Assembly: GCA_964637185.1 (NCBI GenBank)
Contig: CAZWVB010000001.1
Span: 62,001 to 126,000, forward strand
Origin: CAZSVP01 sp964637185
GTDB lineage: Bacteria > Patescibacteriota > Saccharimonadia > CAILAD01 > BJGX01
Length of the DNA: 64,000 nt
Reading direction: 5' to 3'
Position numbers and translations under genes: made by a program. How positions within the stretch are numbered: the first letter of the stretch is position 1; each line of letters begins with the position of its first letter. The notes under the pieces are model-generated. The model searched no databases, was not told the origin of the DNA, and saw only the letters and a list, made by a program, of their open reading frames with translations. Shown here one piece after another: positions 50,164-59,356 of the stretch.

Positions 50164-50733
50164 ATGATGTTTATTTGGATACTGTTAATTATTGTATTGC
50201 TGGTCGCTGTTTGGCTATGGGCCACCTACAATGGCCTGATCAAATCCCGCAACCGAGCTGATGAGGCCCTCAGCGACATCACCGTCCAAGAAAAGCGCCG
50301 ATTAGACCTTATTCCCAATCTGGTCGAATCGGTCAAAGGATATGCCAAACACGAAAAGACCGTGCTTGAGAATGTTACCAAAGCCCGCGCAGCTGTTATG
50401 AATGCGCCCGAGGGGGATCTTAGCAAGCGAGCCGAGGCCGACAACATGCTAAGTAGTACTCTCAAAAGTCTGTTTGCAGTTGCAGAGAATTATCCAGATC
50501 TCAAAGCCAACCAGAACTTTTTGCAACTCCAAGATGAGCTAGTCGATGCCGAGGACAAGATTCAAGCCGCTCGCCGCTTCTACAATGGCAATGTGCGTGA
50601 TTTCAACACCAAGCTGCAAGTGTTCCCAACCAACATGATTGGCAAACAGCTCGGCTTTTCGCCCAAAGATTTCTTTGATGTTGCGGACGCAGAAAAAGAA
50701 GCCGTCAAGAAAGCCCCTTCGGTCAAATTCTAG
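50164..50733 (+). CDS. lemA: LemA family protein
   Basis: The 189-residue product has one N-terminal membrane helix and the LemA pattern: YNGLIKSRNRADEALSDI, DLIPNLVESVKGYAKHE, ARRFYNGNVRDFN and PTNMIG. LemA proteins often pair with HtpX-type proteases; here htpX is 1.4 kb downstream. An AAAGGA site precedes the ATG. Confidence 0.93.
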   Translation: MMFIWILLIIVLLVAVWLWATYNGLIKSRNRADEALSDITVQEKRRLDLIPNLVESVKGYAKHEKTVLENVTKARAAVMNAPEGDLSKRAEADNMLSSTLKSLFAVAENYPDLKANQNFLQLQDELVDAEDKIQAARRFYNGNVRDFNTKLQVFPTNMIGKQLGFSPKDFFDVADAEKEAVKKAPSVKF

Positions 50734-50869
50734 CCGGGATAGCGGCGTTGGGATCTGCGCTACTCAGTCGATGTAGTAGCTCTACACCTTCTTTCGTTGC
50801 TCGATCCCGCCTTGCTCTCCACGCAAGAATTTAACCTGGCTAAACTAATTCAAACTTATAACATCTACC

Positions 50870-51445
50870 ATGAGATATCCGGCGGCTGATCCCAAAAACC
50901 TTGTCTACTCAGACAGTTTTGGTGTGCGTGGTGACAACTACTACTGGCACAATGCTGAGCGATTTGGCATTACCAAAGACGAATTGGCGGCCGAGGACAT
51001 AGTCGATGCCCGTGTCAAGGTCGACAAATCTCTGGAAGTTCCACTCAAAGCTGCTCAAGCTAAATTGAAACAGCATGGCTACGACATAGTTATCAAAGAT
51101 GGCTATCGTAGCCCTAGCATGTACGAGCTGGCCCATCGCAAACGCTCGGAGACTATGGGCAAGACCGATCAGCTGATCAACCTCGAAGCCATGCCGCATG
51201 CGTCGGGTAGGGTAGTAGATCTGGATTTGGTGGATGCCAAGACAGCTGAGCCAGTACCGATGCGCAATCGCGATGATGGCTTGCCCGCCTGTTATGTTGG
51301 CTTTTACCGTAGTAAAACTGATCCAAAATCGAGGGAATATCAGAGATTACAGGATTTATTGGTAGATACTATGAAAGATTTGGGTTTTGTTTTGGGTAGC
51401 AAAGACGAATATTGGCATTTTGAACTGCCACCAAAAAGTAGCTAG
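50870..51445 (+). CDS. D-Ala-D-Ala dipeptidase (VanX/DdpX-like, M15D)
   Basis: The 191-residue zinc peptidase keeps the family residues: DGYRS with the catalytic Arg, PHASGRVVDLD (H110, D117) and DEYWHFE (E180, H183). It has no signal peptide, so it would act in the cytoplasm on D-Ala-D-Ala or related dipeptides, possibly in recycling. TATAAC lies 7 bases before the ATG. Confidence 0.9.
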   Translation: MRYPAADPKNLVYSDSFGVRGDNYYWHNAERFGITKDELAAEDIVDARVKVDKSLEVPLKAAQAKLKQHGYDIVIKDGYRSPSMYELAHRKRSETMGKTDQLINLEAMPHASGRVVDLDLVDAKTAEPVPMRNRDDGLPACYVGFYRSKTDPKSREYQRLQDLLVDTMKDLGFVLGSKDEYWHFELPPKSS

Positions 51446-51455
51446 TACGAAAGAA

Positions 51456-51497
51456 GCCCACCCGCGAAGGATGGGCAGGCTCCTTTCGCGAGCGGGC
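51456..51497. terminator. Hairpin between vanX-like gene and the GC-rich cassette
   Basis: GCCCACCCGCGAAGGA pairs with TCCTTTCGCGAGCGGGC with small bulges. On the reverse strand it is followed by TTCTTTCG. It lies at the end of both convergent units. Confidence 0.7.
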
Positions 51498-51504
51498 TTG
51501 AGGC

Positions 51505-51660
51505 TCAGTCGTCCCACCAGTCGGCGTCGTGGATGGGGTCGCTGAGCGGGCGATCACAGAGCCCACAGCATGACAGGGCGGGTCCTTCCTCGAAGAGGTG
51601 AGGCCTGTCGTAGTCGGGCAGCTCGTCGACATCGGGCGAGTCGGGGAGGGTGTCGCTCAT
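51505..51660 (-). CDS. GC-rich small acidic protein with Cys knuckle
   Basis: The 51-residue product is acidic and carries CCGLC, then DPIHDADWWDD. One knuckle is too little for a classical zinc finger unless it dimerises. The ATG overlaps the stop of the preceding GC-rich gene by one base. Confidence 0.55.
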   Translation of the reverse strand: MSDTLPDSPDVDELPDYDRPHLFEEGPALSCCGLCDRPLSDPIHDADWWDD

Positions 51661-52055
51661 CACTCGTCCTCGACGGTCGCGTAGGGGTCGTCGTTGCCGG
51701 CTGCCCACGCGACGGCGATCGGGTCGATGCGCTCCAGCTTCTCGAACGATCCGCCCAGCTGGCTGAAGCGAACCGTCTCGGTGGCACGACGCCAGTCGTC
51801 TCGACGCCACACGTCGAGTTGGCCGTTGTCGACCCGGGCGCGGACCCTGACGTCGAACTGGTCGGTGGGCTCGGGCGCGTGGGTCTTGAGCCACTGGGCG
51901 AACATCCCCAGCACGAACTCGTGGCTGTTGGCCTCGAGTTCGTCGATCTTGACGATCGTTGGCTCGGGCGGCGGCATGCTCTGGTGATGAGCGTGCCGCC
52001 GGGTGAGAAACACTGCATAGTGCATGCGGTGGGTGGTGGGTGCTGTGGTTGGCAT
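51660..52055 (-). CDS. GC-rich orphan protein, function unknown
   Basis: The 131-residue soluble product (MPTTAPTTHRMHYAV) has no motif I recognise. AGGAGG lies 5 bases before the ATG. Two other open frames cover the same DNA because of its high GC; this one is chosen for its ribosome site and its coupling to the next frame. The unit splits the usual lemA-htpX neighbourhood. Confidence 0.6.
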   Translation of the reverse strand: MPTTAPTTHRMHYAVFLTRRHAHHQSMPPPEPTIVKIDELEANSHEFVLGMFAQWLKTHAPEPTDQFDVRVRARVDNGQLDVWRRDDWRRATETVRFSQLGGSFEKLERIDPIAVAWAAGNDDPYATVEDE

Positions 52056-52104
52056 CGATTCCTCCTGGGGGTGTCGATGGATGCCTTGGTGCGAATACGC
52101 TCAA

Positions 52105-52133
52105 ATATTAACACAAAACACCCCAAAAGTCAA
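52105..52133 (-). promoter_or_regulatory. Promoter of the 51.5 kb GC-rich cassette
   Basis: On the reverse strand TTGACT (52133-52128) and TAATAT (52110-52105) are spaced by 17 bases. Confidence 0.72.
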
Positions 52134-52181
52134 TATAATAGAACTTTCTTATCTGTTGCAATCTGGTATAATTGATAGGGT

Positions 52182-53087
52182 ATGTATACCGAAATAGCCA
52201 AAAACAAGCGCAATAGCTGGTTTTTGATCACTGGCTTTGTAATTCTGATAGCCTTACTGTGTTGGGTATTCAGCCTGGCACTCAACAACCAGCTTATTAT
52301 GTACGTTGGAGTTGGTTTCGCGCTGTTTTATGCCGCTATTAGCTATTTCTATAGCAGCAACATGGTATTGGCGGCCAGTGGAGCCAAGCCGCTTGCCAAG
52401 AAGGACAACCCGACGCTTTATCGTACGGTCGAGAACCTCGCCATTACCGCAGGCATACCTACTCCCAAGATATATATCATCGACGACACAGCGCCCAATG
52501 CCTTTGCGACTGGTCGTGATCCGCAGCATGCCATGGTCTGTGTGACTTCTGGCCTGCTAGACAAACTCGACAAGCAAGAACTTCAGGGAGTAATCGCTCA
52601 CGAGCTTAGTCACATCGGCAACTACGACGTCAAGCTCATGACATTGGTGGTGATGCTAGTCAGTATAGTGATATTGCTCAGCGACTGGTTTTTGCGCATT
52701 AGCATATTCGGCGACGACGATAGTGGCGACAGCGGCAACCTCCAACTAATCATACTGGGCATAGCAATAGTGTTTGCTATATTGGCGCCGATTATCGGTA
52801 TGCTTTTCCAACTGGCTGTCAGTCGCAAACGCGAGTACTTGGCTGACGCTAGCGGTGCGCTACTGACTCGCTACCCCGAAGGCTTAGCTAGCGCACTTGA
52901 GAAGATCGAGGCTGATACCGAGCCGCTCGAGGCTGCCAATCGCGCGACAGAAAATCTTTACATCATCAACCCGTTGCGCGAGGGCGTCAAGAATGATCAA
53001 CGCGGCTGGTTCGCGAGTATGTTTAGTACCCATCCGCCTACTGCCGAGCGCATCAAACGCTTACGTGCTATGGACATAAAACCCTAA
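52182..53087 (+). CDS. htpX: HtpX-type M48 membrane metalloprotease
   Basis: The 301-residue product has two N-terminal helices, the zinc motif HELSHIGNYD, two further helices and EYLADASGALLTRYP with the third zinc ligand. It degrades damaged membrane proteins. TATAAT lies 9 bases before the ATG. Confidence 0.93.
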   Translation: MYTEIAKNKRNSWFLITGFVILIALLCWVFSLALNNQLIMYVGVGFALFYAAISYFYSSNMVLAASGAKPLAKKDNPTLYRTVENLAITAGIPTPKIYIIDDTAPNAFATGRDPQHAMVCVTSGLLDKLDKQELQGVIAHELSHIGNYDVKLMTLVVMLVSIVILLSDWFLRISIFGDDDSGDSGNLQLIILGIAIVFAILAPIIGMLFQLAVSRKREYLADASGALLTRYPEGLASALEKIEADTEPLEAANRATENLYIINPLREGVKNDQRGWFASMFSTHPPTAERIKRLRAMDIKP

Positions 53088-53101
53088 AGGAGGAAATTGA
53101 A

Positions 53102-53860
53102 GTGACAAAGAAACAGGCTAAGGCAAAGACCCAACCCCAATTCAAAAAAGTATCGCTACACTCGTGGCGTAATCTTGGCCGTAGCACCAAATGGCTATGG
53201 CAAAACTTTGGCAAATTGATGTTGATCACAGCGATAGTTGCAATACCAGTAAGCCTGCTACGTAGTAGCTCTGCCGACTACTCCATACTCGGCTCGGTGG
53301 CAGGGCTGTTCTTGCTAATCGCCTTGACTATCGTGAGCCTTGATACCAAAGCCATGGCCAAGAGCCTGGCTCAGATCTACAACCAAGCTAGCGCCAACTA
53401 CTTGCGTATGATTGGCGTGATGCTGCTACTGACGGTAGTATTTGTGCCAGCTATGATGGGGCTGAGTATGGCCATACTGATCATCGGCCAACAAATCAGC
53501 CTCTGGCCACTTCTGGGTGCGTTTTCACTTTTGGTCAGCGTGTTCTTTGGATATTTACTGGTGCGCCTGAGTCTGACTGGCATAGCGCTGATTGATAAGA
53601 ACCTGAGCGTAGTCGCAGCCGCTCGTCTCAGTCTACGACTTAGCAAAAAACGTTTTTGGCGGTTGCTGGGCAGCTATACGCTAGTGCTGTTAGTGCTATT
53701 TTTTGTAAGCGGACTGAGCATCCAGCTACTGCTACTAATACCATTTGTGCAGACTAGCGATGTTGTAGTCAACCTCATCAACGGCGTACTGCTAACACTA
53801 CTAGTGCCGGTGTTTATACGCTATGTAGTGTCCAACTATCAGGCGATCCAAAAAGCATGA
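53102..53860 (+). CDS. Membrane protein, function unknown
   Basis: The 252-residue product has a basic head and six membrane helices, with RLSLRLSKKRFWRLLGSY in a cytoplasmic loop, similar in style to the protein at 46.8 kb. It starts with GTG behind AGGAGG. It overlaps ligA by 4 bases. Confidence 0.7.
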   Translation: MTKKQAKAKTQPQFKKVSLHSWRNLGRSTKWLWQNFGKLMLITAIVAIPVSLLRSSSADYSILGSVAGLFLLIALTIVSLDTKAMAKSLAQIYNQASANYLRMIGVMLLLTVVFVPAMMGLSMAILIIGQQISLWPLLGAFSLLVSVFFGYLLVRLSLTGIALIDKNLSVVAAARLSLRLSKKRFWRLLGSYTLVLLVLFFVSGLSIQLLLLIPFVQTSDVVVNLINGVLLTLLVPVFIRYVVSNYQAIQKA

Positions 53861-55866
53861 CTGCACTAGTACCCAAAAAAATAGCCGACCGAGCCACCAA
53901 GCTGCGTGACACCATCACCGACTATCGCTACCGCTATCATGTGCTCGACGATCCTTCTGTCAGTGACAATGTCTGGGATAGTCTTATGCATGAGCTGTAT
54001 GAGATAGAGGCCAAGTATCCACAGCTAGTCACGCCGGACTCACCAACCCAACGCGTCGGTGGCAAAGCACTTGGCAAATTCAAACCAATTGTGCACCAAC
54101 GGCCGATGCTTAGTTTGCAAGATATCTTCAGTATCGACGAGCTAGAGGCTTGGGAGGCTCGCATGCACAAACTATTGGGTCAAACCAAACTCGAATACTA
54201 TTGCGAGCTTAAGATGGATGGCCTGGCCATCGCACTGCAATACGAGGGTGGTGTGTTTGCGCGTGCCATCACTCGTGGTGATGGCAAAGTTGGTGAGGAT
54301 GTGACTCACACAGTGCGCACTATCCAGACCGTGCCACTTAGGTTACGACAGTCCAAAAAAGCCCCTGCTGAAGTTTATGATTTCTTTGAGGTACGTGGTG
54401 AAGTGATCATCCCACGAGCTGAGTTTGCACGAATTAATAAGGAGCGAGAGAATGAAGGATTGCCGCTATTTGCCAATCCGCGCAACGCTGGTGCTGGTAC
54501 CATCCGCCAACTCGATCCTAGTGTAGCGGCCAGCCGTCAGCTAGAATTCATCGCCTATGCAATTGAGATGGACTTGCCTGGACTTGGTACACATGCTGAT
54601 GAACATACTCTAGCGCGCGAGCTGGGATTCAAAGTTGAGCCGCATGATGAATTGAAGAAATCAATCAAAGATATTGAGGCCTATATACATCGTTGGGAGC
54701 AAGCTCGCGAGAAATTGCCTTACCAGACTGACGGCTTGGTAATCGCTATCAACAGCAATGCTGATTTTGAGCAGTTGGGTGTGGCCGGCAAAGCACCGCG
54801 CGGAGCCGTGGCCTACAAATATCCGGCTGAGACGGCCACCACAGTGCTCGAAGATATTCGTGTCAGCATTGGCCGTACCGGCGCTGTCACGCCGTATGCG
54901 GTGCTAACGCCAGTAGTCGTGGCAGGCAGCACAGTGCGCCGAGCTACACTGCACAACGAAGACGAGATAGCTCGCAAAGACTTGCGCGTTGGCGACACAG
55001 TAGTGATCCACAAAGCTGGCGACATTATCCCCGAAGTAATCGAGCCACTCGTGAAGTTGCGAACTGGCAAAGAAAAGAAGTGGCAGATGCCGAAAGTCGT
55101 CAATGGGGTAGAGGTGGTTCGGCCAGAGGGCGAGGCAGTGGCACGCTTGGCTGATCTTAGTACCGGCGAGATCCGCTGGCAGCAGTTGATCCACTTCGTC
55201 AGCAAATCGGCTTTTGACATCGACGGCTTGGGGGAGAAGATTTTGGCTCAGCTAATGGAAGAGGGACTTATCGAATCCCCAGTCGACATCTTCCGGTTGC
55301 AAAAGGATGACTTGGTAGGGCTCGAGCGCTTTGCTGAGCTCAAGGCCGACAATCTTATAACTTCCATCAAAGACCACAGCAGAGTCACGCTTGGCCGGTT
55401 TATTTACGCGCTGGGTATCCGCCATGTTGGAGCCAAGACAGCCGAGGATATTGCCGAGCATTTCGGTACACTTGCTAAATTCACTCAAGCTAAGCTAGAC
55501 CAGCTCGACAGCATTGACGGAGTGGGTGAGGTGGTTGCGGCATCGGTTGCCGACTGGTTGGGCGACAGAGACAACATCAAACTAGTAGATGAGTTAGTGG
55601 CGGCCGGGGTGAAGGTCGGCTCTCAAGCCAAGCGCGCCGTAGGCAAGCTTACCGGCACGAGCTGGGTGTTTACCGGCACGCTCTCGAGCATGAGCCGTGA
55701 AGAAGCTGGCGCCAAAGTCAAAGAATTGGGGGCCGATGTGGTCAATTCGGTTAGCAAAAACACTAGCTACGTGGTAGTCGGCGCTGATCCTGGCAGCAAA
55801 TACGACAAGGCCAAACAGCTTGGTGCTACAATATTGAGTGAAAAAGAGTTTTTGGAGAAATTATGA
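53857..55866 (+). CDS. ligA: NAD-dependent DNA ligase lacking zinc-finger cysteines
   Basis: The 669-residue ligase has the adenylation Lys (CELKMDG, K119), RGDGKVGEDVTHTVRTI, the OB fold, helix-hairpin-helix repeats (IDGVGEVVAASV) and a C-terminal BRCT domain (SWVFTGTLSSMSREE). The four-Cys zinc finger expected between the OB fold and HhH domain is gone: MPKVVNGVEVVRPEGEAVARLADLS has none of the cysteines at about residues 410-432. The fold may be held without zinc. Confidence 0.94.
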   Translation: MTALVPKKIADRATKLRDTITDYRYRYHVLDDPSVSDNVWDSLMHELYEIEAKYPQLVTPDSPTQRVGGKALGKFKPIVHQRPMLSLQDIFSIDELEAWEARMHKLLGQTKLEYYCELKMDGLAIALQYEGGVFARAITRGDGKVGEDVTHTVRTIQTVPLRLRQSKKAPAEVYDFFEVRGEVIIPRAEFARINKERENEGLPLFANPRNAGAGTIRQLDPSVAASRQLEFIAYAIEMDLPGLGTHADEHTLARELGFKVEPHDELKKSIKDIEAYIHRWEQAREKLPYQTDGLVIAINSNADFEQLGVAGKAPRGAVAYKYPAETATTVLEDIRVSIGRTGAVTPYAVLTPVVVAGSTVRRATLHNEDEIARKDLRVGDTVVIHKAGDIIPEVIEPLVKLRTGKEKKWQMPKVVNGVEVVRPEGEAVARLADLSTGEIRWQQLIHFVSKSAFDIDGLGEKILAQLMEEGLIESPVDIFRLQKDDLVGLERFAELKADNLITSIKDHSRVTLGRFIYALGIRHVGAKTAEDIAEHFGTLAKFTQAKLDQLDSIDGVGEVVAASVADWLGDRDNIKLVDELVAAGVKVGSQAKRAVGKLTGTSWVFTGTLSSMSREEAGAKVKELGADVVNSVSKNTSYVVVGADPGSKYDKAKQLGATILSEKEFLEKL

Positions 55867-56888
55867 CTAAGGTATCAAAAAGCGAGCTGAAATCTAAATT
55901 AAAAAATGCTGCACAAAAGTTTGTTTCTGATGAGGCCGCCGAATACTTTGCAAATGAAACTATCGAAAGCTACCTACGAAAAATGCCAAGAACCAACCCG
56001 CTCAAATCTGCAATTGGAGATTTAGAGGCAACCAAGAAATTTGGGCCAAAAGAGCTTATTAATAACATAGATTTAGGGTCATATCAGTCAATTGATTTTT
56101 CTCGTCAGGGGCCACTAGTATTTATCAAACAAGTTCATGATGAGCTAGCTGAGAAAGCATCAAAAAATGGGTTGGCAATGGCTGCGTTTACCAATTCCCA
56201 AAGTATGCATACATTACACTCTTGGGTCCAAGGGTTGGCAAAACGTGGGTTTGTAGCCTTTGCGGCATGCAATGGTGGACCTGCAGCAGTGGTACCTTAC
56301 AATGGCACCAAAGGTTTGTTTGGAACTAACCCAATAGCATATGGTTTTCCTGGAGAGGATGGAGATATTTATTGTGTGGATATGGCTACTTCAGAAATCC
56401 CATACTTTGAGATAATGGATGCCTATAAAGCAAAAGAACCTTTGAAAGATCGATCCGCAGTAGATGAGAATGGAGAATTCACAAAGGACGCAGCGAAAGC
56501 ACTCGATTTTAGTCAAAGCGAAGACGATCCTGTATCAAACATAGTCCCTATAGGGGCTGGATACAAAGGATACTACATTGTATATCTAATAGAGCTACTT
56601 ACGAGTGGCCTAATTGGGATGCCATCCAGCTCTGAAATGAGTGATGATTTTATTCCGGAGGAGCATGGCGCGTTACTTCTTGTATTTAGCCCTGAAGCCA
56701 TGCAGAGTGAATCTCAATTGGCGAAGTCTATAAAAGCTATTAACCAAGATGTATTGGCACAAAAGCCTAAACAAGGAGCAACGATGGTTGTACCTGGCAA
56801 ACAAAACTCAGATAAATTCAGTGAACTAAAAGATGAAGATAGTATTGAAGTAGACGAAGACCTGTTGAAAAAACTGAAGTCAATTTAG
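55863..56888 (+). CDS. Ldh2-family malate/lactate/ureidoglycolate-type dehydrogenase
   Basis: The 341-residue product has family blocks NSQSMHTLHSWVQGLAKRG, NGTKGLFGTNPIAYGFP, DMATSEIPYFEI and IGAGYKGYYIVYLIELL. The enzymes reduce or oxidise 2-hydroxy/2-oxo acids with NAD(P). Its AT-rich codon use differs from ligA, which it overlaps by 4 bases, suggesting separate ancestry. Confidence 0.82.
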   Translation: MTKVSKSELKSKLKNAAQKFVSDEAAEYFANETIESYLRKMPRTNPLKSAIGDLEATKKFGPKELINNIDLGSYQSIDFSRQGPLVFIKQVHDELAEKASKNGLAMAAFTNSQSMHTLHSWVQGLAKRGFVAFAACNGGPAAVVPYNGTKGLFGTNPIAYGFPGEDGDIYCVDMATSEIPYFEIMDAYKAKEPLKDRSAVDENGEFTKDAAKALDFSQSEDDPVSNIVPIGAGYKGYYIVYLIELLTSGLIGMPSSSEMSDDFIPEEHGALLLVFSPEAMQSESQLAKSIKAINQDVLAQKPKQGATMVVPGKQNSDKFSELKDEDSIEVDEDLLKKLKSI

Positions 56889-56900
56889 TCAACACAGTCT

Positions 56901-56929
56901 TGACTCAAACTACTTTTGTCTCAAAGATC
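56901..56929 (+). promoter_or_regulatory. Weak promoter candidate of the 57.0 kb GC-rich cassette
   Basis: TTGACT (56901-56906) is followed after 17 bases by AAAGAT, a poor -10. The leader contains a small inverted repeat, CTACTATGTAGTAG. Confidence 0.4.
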
Positions 56930-57005
56930 TCTAGTCTTATTTTTTCTACGTAGCGTTACTACTATGTAGTAGTACGTACAAGCCCTTCGACAAAGGAGAA
57001 TTGCT

Positions 57006-57554
57006 ATGGAACTACTGGAAAGGCCGGGCTACCTCGGCAAGCGACGTGATGCCTACGTGGCCGAGCTCAACGAGCGCTATGGCCAGGGCCGCTGGAAGTT
57101 TGTGTGGCGGTGGGGGAGCATGGTGCTCGACTTCGTGGAGGCCTGTGGCATCTACGAAGACGCTTACTATCAGTACTTGCTGAGCCGGCCATGGGTACTG
57201 GCACAGCTGGTAGTCGAGGCCAGTGATGTATATGACGACGCGCCCAGCAATGTCGACTCTGTCTACGACTACACAGCACAGGAGACCGAGCGCACGCACG
57301 TGCAAGACATCGCCATCCGCCGCTGCTTGCGCCGCTGCGGAACATGGTTTGCGGGCACACAGTTGCTGCAAATCCGCGACAGCCGCGGCGATCATCCGCT
57401 CAGCATGACGCTGTCGCCTGGTCAAGTGCCTTTTCACATGCCGGAGCTGATCGTGCGACCCGCCGCCAACACCGATGCCGACAGCCAACCATGGTGGCTG
57501 CCCGATACGGTCGAGGACTTCTACCAGTCCAACCGCTACGTGGCGATACTCTGA
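57006..57554 (+). CDS. GC-rich orphan protein, function unknown
   Basis: The 182-residue product (MELLERPGYLGKRRDAYVAE) is soluble and rich in Tyr, Trp and Arg. No family is recognised. AAAGGAG lies 6 bases before the ATG. Its composition contrasts with the AT-rich Ldh2 gene upstream. Confidence 0.7.
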   Translation: MELLERPGYLGKRRDAYVAELNERYGQGRWKFVWRWGSMVLDFVEACGIYEDAYYQYLLSRPWVLAQLVVEASDVYDDAPSNVDSVYDYTAQETERTHVQDIAIRRCLRRCGTWFAGTQLLQIRDSRGDHPLSMTLSPGQVPFHMPELIVRPAANTDADSQPWWLPDTVEDFYQSNRYVAIL

Positions 57555-57564
57555 CGCGAAGGCT

Positions 57565-57597
57565 GTTCTGGGCGAGTGCAATGCGCTCGCCCAGAAC
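57565..57597 (+). terminator. Perfect hairpin after the 57.0 kb GC-rich gene
   Basis: GTTCTGGGCGAG pairs with CTCGCCCAGAAC around a 9-base loop, 10 bases after the stop codon. T-rich sequence follows further on. Confidence 0.75.
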
Positions 57598-57647
57598 AAG
57601 TCAAAATAGTTTTGTCTATACTGGCTATACCTGGTAAAATGGGGCGT

Positions 57648-57938
57648 ATGGCCAAGCTTTCTATTACTGATATCGAAAAAGTTGCTAGACTAGCTAGAAT
57701 TGATTTGAAGGATCAGGAAAAAGACCAACTCACTACCGAAGTTGGTAGCATTTTGGATTTTGTCGAGACCATCCAATCGGTAGATACCCAAGGAGTGGAG
57801 CCGACCGCTCAAGTCACTGGCTTGCAAGACGTGTTACGCGATGATTTGGTAAAGAAATGCGATGTGCTGCCAGCTGAATTGCTGCAAAACGTACCAGGGT
57901 TAGAAGACGGATATATTAAGGTACCCAAAGTATTGTAA
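57648..57938 (+). CDS. gatC: Asp/Glu-tRNA amidotransferase subunit C
   Basis: The 96-residue stabilising subunit of GatCAB has ITDIEKVARLARIDL, VGSILDFVETI and a C-terminal PKVL. The 57648 start is chosen because TAAAAT ends 7 bases before it. GatCAB converts misacylated Glu-tRNA-Gln or Asp-tRNA-Asn. Confidence 0.93.
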   Translation: MAKLSITDIEKVARLARIDLKDQEKDQLTTEVGSILDFVETIQSVDTQGVEPTAQVTGLQDVLRDDLVKKCDVLPAELLQNVPGLEDGYIKVPKVL

Positions 57939-57943
57939 TTATC

Positions 57944-59356
57944 ATGGCCGACCTAGCTTATTTATCTATTGCCCAAGCACACCAGCTGCTCACGACTAGG
58001 CAAGTCACCTGTGTAGAGTTGGTCCAATACTATCTCGATCGTATCGCCAAGTACGATGGCACTCTTAAGACTGTTCTGACACTGTGTGACAAATCTGCGC
58101 TAGAGGCTGCGCGACAAGTAGATAACAAGCTCGCAAATGACGAAGCAATCAGTATTCTTGAGGGCATTCCATATACTGCCAAGGACATGTTCCTGACCGC
58201 TGGTGTGCGCACTACCGCTGCTAGCAAAATGTTGGATAGCTTCGTAGCACCATACAGCGCCACGGCTATTCAAAAACTTGATGCAGCTGGTGCCATACTA
58301 CTAGCCAAAGTCAACCAAGACGAATACGCCCATGGTGGCAGTACCGAAAACAGTGCTTATCATCCTAGTCACAATCCATGGAATACCGACTATGTGCCAG
58401 GTGGCAGTAGTGGTGGTAGTGCAGCAGCCGTTGCCGCTGATTTTGGTATTTTTAGTATGGGCACAGACACTGGCGGCTCGATTCGTCAACCTGCAGCCTA
58501 TTGTGGTGTGACCGGGCTTAAGCCAACCTATGGCGCAGTGAGCCGTTATGGCGTGGTAGCCATGGCGAGCAGTTTTGATTGTATCGGTCCGATAGCGCGT
58601 AGCGCCGAAGATGCCACAGAGGTGTTCAAGGTAATTGCCGGTCAAGACAAAATGGACGCTACCACCATCGCAGTGGACGTAGACAAACCTAAGCTCCCTA
58701 AGAGTATAGGCTTTGCCAAAGAATACATGGATCATGCAGCTGTAGTCGAAGCCATCAATAACATAGATCTCAAGGCCGAGGAGTTGGATTTGCCAGATGG
58801 CGAATTGGCTTTGGCGGCATATTATATTTTGGTACCGTCGGAGATTAGCTCCAATCTAGAGCGCTATGACAGTATCCGCTATGGCTCAGTATCGGCCGAT
58901 GCCAAAGATTTGCAGCAGCGTTATAGTTACTCACGCGATGAATTTTTTGGGGCCGAAGTAAAGCGCCGCAACATTATCGGTACTTATGCGCTGTCGGCTG
59001 GCTACTACGATGCCTACTACAACCGCGCTATGCAGATACGCAGTATCATACGCGAGCAATTCGACAAGTTGTTTGAGCGGGTCGATGCGATAGTGACGCC
59101 TACGACGGTAGCGCCGGCCTTCCAACTTGGTAGCAAATCAGATCCAGTCGAGATGTACAAAACCGATATCCTGACTGTCTCGGCCAATCTTGCAGGTATT
59201 CCAGCGATCAGTGTACCGGCCGGCGTCGACGAGACAAGCGGGCTGCCGCTAGGTTTGCAGATCATGGGTCCACAGGGCAGCGATGCTGCTGTACTGGCGC
59301 TAGCACAAGAGTTCCAAAAATCCACCGACTGGCATACACGGAGGCCAAACTTATGA
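57944..59356 (+). CDS. gatA: Asp/Glu-tRNA amidotransferase subunit A
   Basis: The amidase subunit of 470 residues releases ammonia from glutamine. The Ser-Ser-Lys triad is visible: IPYTAKDMF with the Lys and PGGSSGGSAAAVAA followed by GTDTGGSIRQPA with the two Ser. Confidence 0.96.
   Translation: MADLAYLSIAQAHQLLTTRQVTCVELVQYYLDRIAKYDGTLKTVLTLCDKSALEAARQVDNKLANDEAISILEGIPYTAKDMFLTAGVRTTAASKMLDSFVAPYSATAIQKLDAAGAILLAKVNQDEYAHGGSTENSAYHPSHNPWNTDYVPGGSSGGSAAAVAADFGIFSMGTDTGGSIRQPAAYCGVTGLKPTYGAVSRYGVVAMASSFDCIGPIARSAEDATEVFKVIAGQDKMDATTIAVDVDKPKLPKSIGFAKEYMDHAAVVEAINNIDLKAEELDLPDGELALAAYYILVPSEISSNLERYDSIRYGSVSADAKDLQQRYSYSRDEFFGAEVKRRNIIGTYALSAGYYDAYYNRAMQIRSIIREQFDKLFERVDAIVTPTTVAPAFQLGSKSDPVEMYKTDILTVSANLAGIPAISVPAGVDETSGLPLGLQIMGPQGSDAAVLALAQEFQKSTDWHTRRPNL

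Noticed and set aside
51505..52175. Alternative long frames of 190-201 codons on both strands of the 51.5 kb cassette
   Set aside because: Their products are Arg/Pro/Ser-rich artefacts of GC-rich DNA; only one frame has AGGAGG at the right distance and is coupled to the next small gene.
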